Source: Candidatus Parcubacteria bacterium (GTDB lineage: Bacteria; Patescibacteriota; Minisyncoccia; UBA6257; JAPLYJ01). Taken from it: DNA of 7,905 bases. The notes beneath the pieces were generated by a model. It made no database searches and was not told the DNA's origin. It saw nothing but the letters and a program-made list of their open reading frames with translations. Position numbers and translations under genes: made by a program. This document shows, piece after piece, positions 1-6,249 of this stretch (positions are counted from its first letter, which is position 1; each line of letters starts with the position of its first letter). The stretch spans positions 1 to 7,905 of the forward strand of contig JAPLYJ010000061.1 of NCBI GenBank assembly GCA_026395655.1, in the 5' to 3' direction.

Positions 1-15
1 ACTGGAGTTTTTCTC

Positions 16-2163
16 TTATCGACGAGGTGTTCTACGATCAAAACGCGGTTTAGGATAGCTAGGTTTTTCTTCATATCCTGGTTGCATGGCTTTTAAAGAC
101 AAACCCAAGCGACCATTTTCTATTTTAGTAATTTTTAATTTCAAAACATCATCTATCTTTACTACATCTTCTACTTTGTTAACACGATAATTGGCCATTT
201 CTGAAATATGCAATAATCCATCTTGCCAAGGATTAATATCTATAATAGCTCCGAATTCTTTAATCTGAGATACCTTACCATCAATAATATCGCCTACTTT
301 ATATTCTCTAACAATTTCTTCAATAATTTTTTTAGCTTTTAAAGAAGATTCTTCGTCTGGGCTAGTAATATATACCAAACCTGTGTCTTCTATATCTATA
401 GCTACACCTGTATCAGCAATAATCTGGTTGATAGTTTTACCACCAGCACCAATTACTCCACCAATCTTTGAAGGATCAATTTCCATTGTAGTAATTCTAG
501 GAGCAAATGAAGACATTTCTTTTCTTGGTTCAGATATTACTGCTTTCATTTTTTCTAAAATCTCTAAACGAGCTTTTTTAGATTGTTCCATGACCTCCCT
601 GATAATCTTAGGAGTTACACCTGAAATTTTTACATCCATTTGCATGGCTGTAATTCCATTTTTTGTACCAGCTACCTTGCAATCCATGTCTCCAAAATGA
701 TCTTCTGGTCCCTGAATATCTGTTAAAATTTTGTATCTAGTTTCATCACTCATTAATCCCATAGCAATACCTGCCACTGGTTCTTTGATAGGCACGCCAG
801 CTGCCATCAATGAAAGACTAGTAGCACAAGCTGAAGCCATGGAAGTAGAACCATTGGAAGATAAAATTTCTGTTACTGCTCTAATGGTATATGGAAAAAC
901 TTCTTTTTCTGGAATCATAGGTATCAAAGCTTTTTCTGCTAAAGCACCATGACCAATTTCTCTGCGTCCCGGAGAACCTAAACGACCTGTTTCTCCAGAA
1001 CAGAAAGGAGGAAAGTTATAATGATGCATAAATCTTTTTGTACCAGTGACTTCCATACCTTGAATAGTTAAAACATCTCCAGTAGATCCCAATGTAATAA
1101 CAGAAAGAGCTTGGGTAGTACCCCTCATAAACAAAGCTGAACCATGAGCCCTAGGTAAAACATCAATCATAATATCTAATGTTCTTACTTCGTCTAATTT
1201 TCTACCATCAGGTCTTTTGTCAGAATCTAAAATATTCTTATGCACCAATTTATCAATTTCTTCCTCAACGATCATCTTGGCAATTTTAAAATCACGATCT
1301 GTAAAACTATTGCTTAATAATTCTTTGTAAAGTAAATCATCTAAAGCAGATAAACTTAAATTCATGGATTTTTTGTTACCAGCGTAAACAGCTGTCTCTA
1401 ATTTATCAGAAAGAAAATGTTTAACATATTCTTCTAATTTGCTGTCTATTGAAACAAATTGCATTTCTTTTTTCTCTTTAGCCATTTCTTTAGCAATCTG
1501 ATTTTGGAAATCAACTAATTTTTTAATTTTCTCTTGAGCTAAAGCTAAACCTTGTTCAATAATATCTTCAGAAACTTCTTTAGCTTGAGTTTCAATCATA
1601 TTTATCTTTGTTTCTGTACCAGAAGCTACTATTTCTAAAGACAATCCTTCCCTGTCGGAATATTGAGGATTAATTAAAAATCCTTTTTCTTGGTTCCAAC
1701 CTACTCTTACTCCAGCTACAGGGCCTCCCCAACTAATATCAGAATTTAAAAGAGACAAAGAAGCTGCTAAAATACCAATAATATCAGGATCATTTTTCTC
1801 ATCTATAGACAAACAAGTCACTACCACTTGGATATCTCTTCTTAATTTTTGATTAAATAATGGTCTTAAAGTACGATCAATGAGTCTGCCAGTTAAAATA
1901 GCATTTTCGCTAGGTCGAGATTCTCTTCTAACAAAACGGCTGCCATATATTTTACCAGCAGCATAATATTTTTCTTCGTATTCAACAGAAAGAGGCATAT
2001 AGTCAATTTCCAATCTATCTTGCTGACCCATGACAGCAGTAGCTAAAACAATGGTTTGATCCATCTTTACTAGTACTGATCCGTTAGCTTGTTCTGCTAA
2101 GCGGGAAAATTCAACCACGATATTTTTACCGTCTAATTCCAGACTGTATTCTTTTTTCTCCAT
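16..2163 (-). CDS. pnp: Polyribonucleotide nucleotidyltransferase (PNPase)
   Basis: A complete 715-residue PNPase, the usual family length. PNPase is a cytoplasmic, normally trimeric 3'-5' exoribonuclease that uses phosphate to release nucleoside diphosphates. Domains seen in order: first RNase PH domain (about 1-145) with the FVRR loop near 77-80 and RPSENAILTGR after it; helical linker (about 235-310); second RNase PH domain (about 320-545) with FCSGETGRLGSPGRREIGHG at 387-406; KH domain (about 560-620) with the GAGG loop at 572-575; and S1 domain (about 622-692). D488 and D494 in EDHFGDMD match the pair of metal-binding aspartates in E. coli PNPase. The tail is basic. The ATG at 2163 gives the standard N-terminus; no Shine-Dalgarno is visible before it. 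It is the last visible gene of the rpsO operon, 16 bp after the NYN gene, so coupling or readthrough from the rpsO promoter is likely. Confidence 0.97.
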   Translation of the reverse strand: MEKKEYSLELDGKNIVVEFSRLAEQANGSVLVKMDQTIVLATAVMGQQDRLEIDYMPLSVEYEEKYYAAGKIYGSRFVRRESRPSENAILTGRLIDRTLRPLFNQKLRRDIQVVVTCLSIDEKNDPDIIGILAASLSLLNSDISWGGPVAGVRVGWNQEKGFLINPQYSDREGLSLEIVASGTETKINMIETQAKEVSEDIIEQGLALAQEKIKKLVDFQNQIAKEMAKEKKEMQFVSIDSKLEEYVKHFLSDKLETAVYAGNKKSMNLSLSALDDLLYKELLSNSFTDRDFKIAKMIVEEEIDKLVHKNILDSDKRPDGRKLDEVRTLDIMIDVLPRAHGSALFMRGTTQALSVITLGSTGDVLTIQGMEVTGTKRFMHHYNFPPFCSGETGRLGSPGRREIGHGALAEKALIPMIPEKEVFPYTIRAVTEILSSNGSTSMASACATSLSLMAAGVPIKEPVAGIAMGLMSDETRYKILTDIQGPEDHFGDMDCKVAGTKNGITAMQMDVKISGVTPKIIREVMEQSKKARLEILEKMKAVISEPRKEMSSFAPRITTMEIDPSKIGGVIGAGGKTINQIIADTGVAIDIEDTGLVYITSPDEESSLKAKKIIEEIVREYKVGDIIDGKVSQIKEFGAIIDINPWQDGLLHISEMANYRVNKVEDVVKIDDVLKLKITKIENGRLGLSLKAMQPGYEEKPSYPKPRFDRRTPRR

Positions 2164-2179
2164 ATTTTTTAATTTTTAT

Positions 2180-2722
2180 TTATATTGGTAAAATCTTTCT
2201 AAGCTTGAATCGGTTTACATTGCCTCTAATCAAAAACACATCTGGCTTAGAATCTAAGTCTAAAAAGTCATCAGCTAATTCTTTTAATTTAGTAGAAGCT
2301 GTTTTAGAAAAAGCAGCTAACTCTACTTGTCTACCTATAGCTCGTAAATGTTCTAACAAAGGAATGAAATCTCCATCACCAGTTACTAATACAATAGCAT
2401 CAACTACATTGCTTAATCTGATAGCATCAACAGCCATACCAACATCCCAATCAGCTTTTTTCAAACCATCAGGATATATTTGTAAATCTTTTGATCTAAG
2501 CTCCCAACCACTACGAGTTAAAGCATCAAAAAAAGAAGCCTCCCCAGGCTCATCTGATTTAACAACATAGGCAATAGCTCTAATCAATTGACGGTTACAC
2601 ACTGTTTCTTTAAGTAGATTTTCAAAATTTACCCTGGCTGAATATAAATTTTTAGCTGAATGGTATAAATTTTGAACATCCACCAAGACAGCCACACGTT
2701 GGCTTTTATGCTTGATGATCAT
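2180..2722 (-). CDS. NYN/LabA-type (DUF88) predicted ribonuclease
   Basis: A 180-residue protein of the NYN domain family (PIN-like, LabA/DUF88 type), predicted metal-dependent RNases. The fold's acidic signature is present: AVLVDVQNLY near the N-terminus (D15, N18), the KKADWDVGMAVDA motif at 88-100 (D91, D93, D99), and VTGDGDFIPLLEHLRAIG at 113-130 (D116, D118). A short basic C-terminal tail follows. The ATG start lies 2 bp after the rpsO stop and the stop lies 16 bp before the pnp ATG, so all three genes are almost certainly cotranscribed. Position inside the rpsO-pnp unit suggests a role in RNA processing or decay alongside PNPase; that is inference from context. Family assignment is firm, substrate unknown. 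Some NYN relatives are regulators without proven nuclease activity. Confidence 0.92.
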   Translation of the reverse strand: MIIKHKSQRVAVLVDVQNLYHSAKNLYSARVNFENLLKETVCNRQLIRAIAYVVKSDEPGEASFFDALTRSGWELRSKDLQIYPDGLKKADWDVGMAVDAIRLSNVVDAIVLVTGDGDFIPLLEHLRAIGRQVELAAFSKTASTKLKELADDFLDLDSKPDVFLIRGNVNRFKLRKILPI

Positions 2723-2724
2723 AT

Positions 2725-2985
2725 TTAAATTTTGAGTTTTTTAACCAAACTATTATGGCGACGCATAGATTCTTTTTTCAAGAAATCTAAGAGTTTTTTT
2801 CTTCTAGACACCATACCTAAAAGACCCTTACGAGAATGAATGTCTTTAGGATTTTTCTTTAAATGAGCAGCTAATTCTGATATAGACTTAGATAAAAGCG
2901 CTACTTGGACCTCCGGAGAGCCAGTATCTTTAACATGCGTCTTGTACTTCGTTATAATCTTGTTTTTTGTTTGTTTAGCTAACAT
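2725..2985 (-). CDS. rpsO: 30S ribosomal protein S15
   Basis: An 86-residue S15, close to the usual 88-89. S15 binds the central domain of 16S rRNA early in small-subunit assembly. The family core is plain: TGSPEVQVALLSKSISELAAHL (21-42), HSRKGLLGMVSRRKKLLDFLK and the terminal RRHNSLVKKLKI. The ATG at 2985 gives the normal N-terminus. No clear Shine-Dalgarno precedes it; the leader is A-rich. It heads the rpsO - NYN - pnp operon and has a strong promoter about 32 bp upstream of its start codon. The rpsO-pnp linkage is classical in bacteria, which supports both calls. Confidence 0.97.
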   Translation of the reverse strand: MLAKQTKNKIITKYKTHVKDTGSPEVQVALLSKSISELAAHLKKNPKDIHSRKGLLGMVSRRKKLLDFLKKESMRRHNSLVKKLKI

Positions 2986-3016
2986 ATTTATATTTTATAT
3001 ATCTTTTCTTTAAAGC

Positions 3017-3045
3017 AGTATAACACAAACGATTAAAGATGGCAA
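3017..3045 (-). promoter_or_regulatory. Sigma-70 type promoter of the rpsO operon
   Basis: Read on the minus strand: -35 TTGCCA (3040-3045), 17-bp spacer, -10 TATACT (3017-3022), each 5 of 6 to consensus. Transcription would start near 3010, leaving a leader of only about 25 nt before the rpsO ATG. It serves rpsO, the NYN gene and pnp. Confidence 0.75.
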
Positions 3046-3048
3046 ATT

Positions 3049-3213
3049 CTAAACTAAAACACTAGGATATGCTAAATTAAACACCCAATAGACCCAAAAA
3101 GACAGGGCTAGAAACCATAAAACAGCTAATATCATGGTAACGATAGAAACTCTCTTCCAATTAACCTTTTTGGAGGTAAAAAACTTGGAATGTAAAAAAT
3201 TTTTAGAGGACAT
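3049..3213 (-). CDS. Small single-pass membrane protein (54 aa), unrecognised
   Basis: A short minus-strand reading frame of 54 codons from ATG at 3213 to TAG at 3049-3051. The protein has a polar, basic N-terminal stretch (residues 2-21, with KK at 15-16 and KR at 20-21) and then one strongly hydrophobic, Trp/Phe-rich helix (about 22-48, including MILAVLWFLALSFWVYWVF), ending shortly after. This is the layout of a signal-anchor protein with its N-terminus inside. An in-frame TGA lies upstream and no other ATG, so the start is defined. No Shine-Dalgarno is seen, as for most genes here. An extended -10 element sits about 25 bp upstream. The stop lies 4 bp before the rpsO -35 box. I do not recognise a family. 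Coding is supported by the coherent topology and promoter, not by homology. Confidence 0.6.
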   Translation of the reverse strand: MSSKNFLHSKFFTSKKVNWKRVSIVTMILAVLWFLALSFWVYWVFNLAYPSVLV

Positions 3214-3237
3214 ATATTTTTTTAAGTTATTAAATAT

Positions 3238-3246
3238 ATTATATCA
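3238..3246 (-). promoter_or_regulatory. Extended -10 promoter for the small membrane protein
   Basis: Minus-strand TGATATAAT, a perfect extended -10 element (TGnTATAAT). No good -35 box is present, which extended -10 promoters tolerate. The start of transcription would be near 3231, giving a leader of about 18 nt to the ATG at 3213. It is divergent from the xerC promoter about 45 bp away. Confidence 0.5.
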
Positions 3247-3269
3247 GAAAACTTTCTTAAAAGCCATCC

Positions 3270-3297
3270 TTGTGATTTTAAAAAGGAAAGGTATAAT
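3270..3297 (+). promoter_or_regulatory. Promoter for the xerC-like gene
   Basis: -35 TTGTGA (3270-3275, 4 of 6), 16-bp spacer, -10 TATAAT (3292-3297, perfect). Transcription would start near 3304. That is at or after the upstream TTG start candidate at 3303, so the ATG at 3318 is the likely translation start, with a leader of about 14 nt. Confidence 0.6.
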
Positions 3298-3317
3298 AAA
3301 TATTGTGCGACATATAT

Positions 3318-4253
3318 ATGATATTAAATCAACTCATTAAAGATTTTCTAGATTATCTAGAAATAGAGAAAAACCGTTCACCTAAAACGCGAGAAAATTA
3401 TGCTCGTTATTTAAAACGTTTTGTTTTTTGGTTAGAAAATGAAACAAACAAATCTGCTACCTCTTTAGATGCTTCTTATATTAATAATGACAATGTAAGA
3501 AAATATCGTCTTTGGCTCAATCGTCAAAAAAATTCAGATGATGAAATTCTTAAAAGAAATACTCAGGCGTACCATATTATTGCGCTACGTAGTTTTTTAA
3601 AATATCTTACTAGAAGAGATATCAAAACTTTAGCAGCGGAAAAAATAGAATTACCTAAAATTCCTTCCAGAGAATTAGATCTAATTAGCATAGAAGAATT
3701 GAATAGATTGCTATCTGCCCCTGATACCAATACATTACCAGGCAAAAGAGATAAAGCTATCTTAGAAACTTTTTTTTCCACAGGCTTGCGTGTTTCTGAA
3801 TTATGCAAACTTAATAGAGATAATATTAATTTAAAAAGAGGAGAATTCTCCGTTAAAGGCAAAGGCGGAAAAATCAGAGTAGTTTTTCTTTCAGAAAGAG
3901 CTAAAAAAAGCATATCAACATATTTAGAAAAAAGATTAGATATTGAAGAACCTTTGTTTGTTAATATATCTCGATCTAAAAAGATAAAAGAGAGTTTAAG
4001 GCTCAGTCCTAGATCTATAGAAAGGATAGTAAAAAAATATGCTTTAGCTACTGGTATCATGAAAAAAATGGTACCCCATACTTTAAGACATGCTTTTGCC
4101 ACTGATTTACTTCAAAACGGAGCTGATTTACGTTCTGTCCAAATCATGTTAGGCCATGCTTCCATTACCACCACTCAGGTGTACACTCACCTAACAGATA
4201 AAGAGCTACAACAGATTCATTTGACTTTTCACGGTAAAAGGCTCAGAAAGTGA
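3318..4253 (+). CDS. Tyrosine recombinase, XerC/XerD type
   Basis: A complete site-specific recombinase of 311 residues, within the Xer range. It has an N-terminal SAM-like core-binding domain (about 5-100; FLDYLEIEKNRSPKTRENYARYL) and a C-terminal catalytic domain. All catalytic residues are visible: R158 in STGLRVSEL, K182 in VKGKGGKIR, H254 and R257 in VPHTLRHAFATDLL, H280 in LGHASITTTQVYTHL, and nucleophile Y289. Xer proteins resolve chromosome dimers at dif; related enzymes serve mobile elements. The Xer-like length and architecture favour a housekeeping role, but XerC and XerD cannot be told apart here and no dif-like site was found. The ATG at 3318 is preferred over TTG at 3303 because of the promoter position and N-terminal alignment. 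It is the first gene of a plus-strand cluster, 30 bp before the sigma gene. It ends with TGA. Confidence 0.94.
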   Translation: MILNQLIKDFLDYLEIEKNRSPKTRENYARYLKRFVFWLENETNKSATSLDASYINNDNVRKYRLWLNRQKNSDDEILKRNTQAYHIIALRSFLKYLTRRDIKTLAAEKIELPKIPSRELDLISIEELNRLLSAPDTNTLPGKRDKAILETFFSTGLRVSELCKLNRDNINLKRGEFSVKGKGGKIRVVFLSERAKKSISTYLEKRLDIEEPLFVNISRSKKIKESLRLSPRSIERIVKKYALATGIMKKMVPHTLRHAFATDLLQNGADLRSVQIMLGHASITTTQVYTHLTDKELQQIHLTFHGKRLRK

Positions 4254-4283
4254 AAGATTATCCCCTATTTATAGTCATATATT

Positions 4284-4773
4284 ATGAAAGAAATTAACTT
4301 AGAAAAAATGTTTTTAGAAGCTTATACTCAATATTCTTCTAAAATCTACAAACATATCTTTTTCAGGGTGAATAACAGCCAAACTGCACAAGATCTTACG
4401 TCAGAAACCTTTTTAAAAACCTGGAGGTATCTTAGGGAAGGAAACAAAATTGAAAATATTAAAAATTTTATTTACCGTGTAGCTCATCTCAAGACACAAG
4501 GAAGTATCAATAGAAGATCTGACAGAAGAGCCAGCCACAGATAGCTCTGATTTTTTAGAAAGTTTCCATTTAAGCTTTGAATGTGAATATGTTTTAAAAA
4601 TCATTCCTACTTTACCGGAAGCTTACCGCCAAATTATCACCTACCGATATATAGACGAGTTAAATGTTTTAGAGATAAAAAAAATCACAGGATATTCTTT
4701 AGCTAACATTTATACTCTTACTCATCGCGCTTTAAAAATGCTTAAAGAAAAAATACGCCAAGATGAACATTAA
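4284..4773 (+). pseudogene. ECF-like RNA polymerase sigma factor, frameshifted
   Basis: The two halves of a small sigma-70 family factor lie in different frames. From ATG 4284 the first frame encodes region 2, with AQDLTSETFLKTWRYL and NFIYRVAH, then runs into unrelated residues and stops at 4542-4544. The +1 frame is open from 4483 to TAA at 4771-4773 and encodes EVSIEDLTEEPA and a region 4 helix-turn-helix (IPTLPEAYRQIITYRYIDEL, then ITGYSLANIYTLTHRALKML). The break falls around 4480-4500, where the end of region 2 (typically NLxxDxxR) should be. Either the gene is inactivated or the read or assembly has an indel. Both halves otherwise look well kept, so the lesion is recent or artificial. 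The last 11 bp overlap the next gene, typical of a translationally coupled sigma/anti-sigma pair. Confidence 0.85.
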
Positions 4774-5653
4774 TCTTAAAAATATTTTTAAACAGATACG
4801 TCAAACTCCTTTAGCCGAGCCGTATTTAAAAACTTTAAAAAACGATTTATCAAATTATATTAAAGAAAATCCCCCTGTTTTAAATAAAGAAATAAAATAT
4901 AATTTTGCTACAAAATTAAGATTAGCTCCTGTCTACATTAGTATATTCATTTTTTTAATTGTCTCTGGCGGATTAACTGCTTTTTCACAAACATCTCTAC
5001 CTGGGGATATTCTCTACCCTATTAAATTAGCTTCAGAAAATATTCCTTTAATTCTAGCTAATCCTGAAACTAAAACTAAAATACATTTAGCTTTGGCTCA
5101 AAAAAGAATTAATGAAATACAAAGAACATCTAACAATCAAAATCTAGATATTGCTTTTTTAAATTTAGACGAGCATTTAAATATGGCTAAAGGAAAAATA
5201 TCAGATATTTCATTAAACCAGAAACTATCTAATATTGATAACCAATACCGCCAAATTAATAAACAAATAGCGGCTAATACAACAAAAAATATTAATCCCT
5301 CTGTTGCTGCAAGTCCTCCCGCCTTATCGGTAGATATCAAAACAACAGGAAATAAAAAGAAACAAGAAAGTTTAGAGCAACCAATTCCTAGCATTAGTGC
5401 AGCTCCTTCTTTACCACCTTTTAAAATATGTGACCAAAAGCTTTGCGGTAAAATACAATGTTTATTTCCCAATACTGAATCTGAAGGGTGGTACCAAATA
5501 TATGAAAAAGAACAAAATTTAATTGTATTAAATCCTTGTTCACTTTGCGAAATTAAATGTGATTCGATAAATACTAAATCAGAAGGATGGTATAGTTTTT
5601 GTCCAAACGAAGATGTTAAATTGATTAAATACGATCTTTGCAACACACCTTAA
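4763..5653 (+). CDS. Single-pass membrane protein, DUF5667-like, candidate anti-sigma factor with Cys-rich sensor domain
   Basis: A 296-residue membrane protein. Residues 1-52 are cytoplasmic and basic, 55-75 form one transmembrane helix (VYISIFIFLIVSGGLTAF), and SLPGDILYPIKLASENI (78-94) matches the DUF5667 signature found after the membrane anchor in many Patescibacteria proteins. A helical stretch (about 100-170) follows, then a Pro/Ser/Ala linker (about 178-220), then a C-terminal cysteine domain (223-293) with eight cysteines. This domain contains two degenerate repeats, each with NTxSEGWY (237-244 and 270-277). Outside the membrane the cysteines could form disulfides. The start ATG overlaps the end of the sigma gene by 11 bp, and this order and coupling is why I infer an anti-sigma or sensor role. 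No zinc anti-sigma motif (HxxxCxxC) is seen in the N-terminus, so the inference rests on context and DUF5667-like features. Confidence 0.8.
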   Translation: MNINLKNIFKQIRQTPLAEPYLKTLKNDLSNYIKENPPVLNKEIKYNFATKLRLAPVYISIFIFLIVSGGLTAFSQTSLPGDILYPIKLASENIPLILANPETKTKIHLALAQKRINEIQRTSNNQNLDIAFLNLDEHLNMAKGKISDISLNQKLSNIDNQYRQINKQIAANTTKNINPSVAASPPALSVDIKTTGNKKKQESLEQPIPSISAAPSLPPFKICDQKLCGKIQCLFPNTESEGWYQIYEKEQNLIVLNPCSLCEIKCDSINTKSEGWYSFCPNEDVKLIKYDLCNTP

Positions 5654-5665
5654 GATTTTTTTCAT

Positions 5666-5695
5666 TTGCTAATATTCAAACATATCCTGTATAAT
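5666..5695 (+). promoter_or_regulatory. Promoter candidate for the DUF5684-like gene
   Basis: -35 TTGCTA (5666-5671, 4 of 6), 18-bp spacer, -10 TATAAT (5690-5695, perfect). Transcription would begin near 5702, with a leader of about 66 nt to the original ATG at 5768. The leader is AT-rich with only a weak GTAAC/GTTAC inverted repeat (5703-5707 and 5730-5734). Confidence 0.45.
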
Positions 5696-5773
5696 AGACA
5701 GAGTAACTTTTCTAATATTTCAAAGGTCGGTTACATATTTAAAATATTAAAAAAAATAAATAATTAAATGGAT

Positions 5774-5832
5774 TTTACTGCCACAACAAATTTTGGACCT
5801 ATTTACTGCCACAACAAATTTTGGACCTATTT
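5774..5832 (+). repeat. 28-bp exact tandem duplication over a gene start
   Basis: Bases 5774-5804 recur exactly at 5802-5832, a tandem repeat with period 28 and about 2.1 copies. The unit contains ACTGCCACAACAAATTTTGG. Because 28 is not a multiple of 3, the second copy puts the ATG at 5768 out of frame with the downstream membrane protein. Identity is perfect, so the duplication is recent, or an assembly or read artefact. Confidence 0.95.
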
Positions 5833-6182
5833 TTGCATTAGCTTTTCTCGGTCCTATTTTTGCATTAATTATTCCCATTCTCTCAATCGCCGTCTATATC
5901 TATATTGGTTTTAGCCTACAAACTATTGCCAAAAAAACCAATACAGATAATAGTTGGTTCGCTTGGGTGCCTATACTCAATTTATTTTTAATGGTTCAAA
6001 TATCAGGTAAACCTGTTTGGTGGTTTATTCTTTTACTAATTCCCGGAGTAAATCTTGTCATCTTCATTCTTCTCTGGATGGAAATTGCCAAGAAAGTTAA
6101 CAAACCAACTTGGTGGGGATTATTATTATTGGTTCCTGGAATCAATATAATCGTACCTGGATATTTAGCTTTTGCTAAATAA
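5793..6182 (+). CDS. Multi-pass membrane protein, DUF5684-like, start disrupted by duplication
   Basis: A 129-residue hydrophobic protein if started at TTG 5793. Membrane segments lie at about 12-40, 55-71, 74-97 and 106-127. A repeated pattern of Trp followed by P-x-x-N is seen three times: SWFAWVPILN, VWWFILLLIPGVN and TWWGLLLLVPGIN. This pattern and size fit the DUF5684 family, whose function is unknown. The natural start was probably ATG 5768: removing one 28-bp repeat unit would give MDFTATTNFGPIFAL, joined in frame. As it stands, that ATG frame ends at 5912-5914 after 48 codons, and expression would need TTG 5793 inside the repeat, which has no ribosome site. It may therefore be silenced or weakly expressed. 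It has its own promoter candidate upstream and a strong terminator 15 bp after the stop. Confidence 0.75.
   Translation: MDLFTATTNFGPIFALAFLGPIFALIIPILSIAVYIYIGFSLQTIAKKTNTDNSWFAWVPILNLFLMVQISGKPVWWFILLLIPGVNLVIFILLWMEIAKKVNKPTWWGLLLLVPGINIIVPGYLAFAK
5823..5867 (+). repeat. Imperfect in-frame 27-bp repeat (GPIFAL twice)
   Basis: GGACCTATTTTTGCATTA at 5823-5840 recurs with one mismatch at 5850-5867 (GGTCCTATTTTTGCATTA). The period is 27 bp, so the repeat stays in frame and encodes GPIFAL twice in the first membrane segment of the DUF5684-like protein. It directly adjoins the 28-bp duplication. Confidence 0.85.
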
Positions 6183-6196
6183 AAAAGTTTTAGATG

Positions 6197-6231
6197 AAAA
6201 ACCGCCAGTAATGTCTACTGACGGTTTTTTT
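6197..6231 (+). terminator. Rho-independent terminator, probably bidirectional
   Basis: The stem pairs 6197-6210 with 6216-6229 (AAAAACCG-C-CAGTA with TACTG-A-CGGTTTTT, one C/A mismatch), with a 5-nt loop at 6211-6215. Seven T follow on the plus strand (6225-6231). On the minus strand the same hairpin ends in five T, so it can also stop the 99-residue gene that converges on it and ends at 6250. Confidence 0.85.
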
Positions 6232-6249
6232 ATAACCAATTATCATCCA

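Noticed and set aside
3303..3317. TTG at 3303 as the xerC start
   Set aside because: It falls at the predicted transcription start; ATG 3318 gives the usual Xer N-terminus.
3134..3340. Plus-strand 68-codon frame before xerC
   Set aside because: It overlaps the xerC start and promoter, lies opposite the small membrane protein, has low-complexity composition and no ribosome site.
3563..4102. Minus-strand 179-codon frame opposite xerC
   Set aside because: It lies wholly inside the catalytic recombinase gene and has no recognisable domain.
16..4253. UGA-recoded genetic code (as in Gracilibacteria/SR1)
   Set aside because: All conserved genes are full length without internal TGA, and TGA ends the recombinase gene at the expected length.
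4270..4275. TATAGT as a -10 box for the sigma gene
   Set aside because: No matching -35 box, and in AT-rich DNA a single hexamer is not informative.
5137..5646. Minus-strand 169-codon frame opposite the anti-sigma candidate
   Set aside because: A shadow of the real gene; no family motif, and its hydrophobic runs mirror AT-rich codons.
5633..5663. Possible terminator after the anti-sigma candidate (GATCTT/AAGATT then T-run)
   Set aside because: The stem is only 6 bp with a G-T pair and a loop of 13 nt, too weak to claim.
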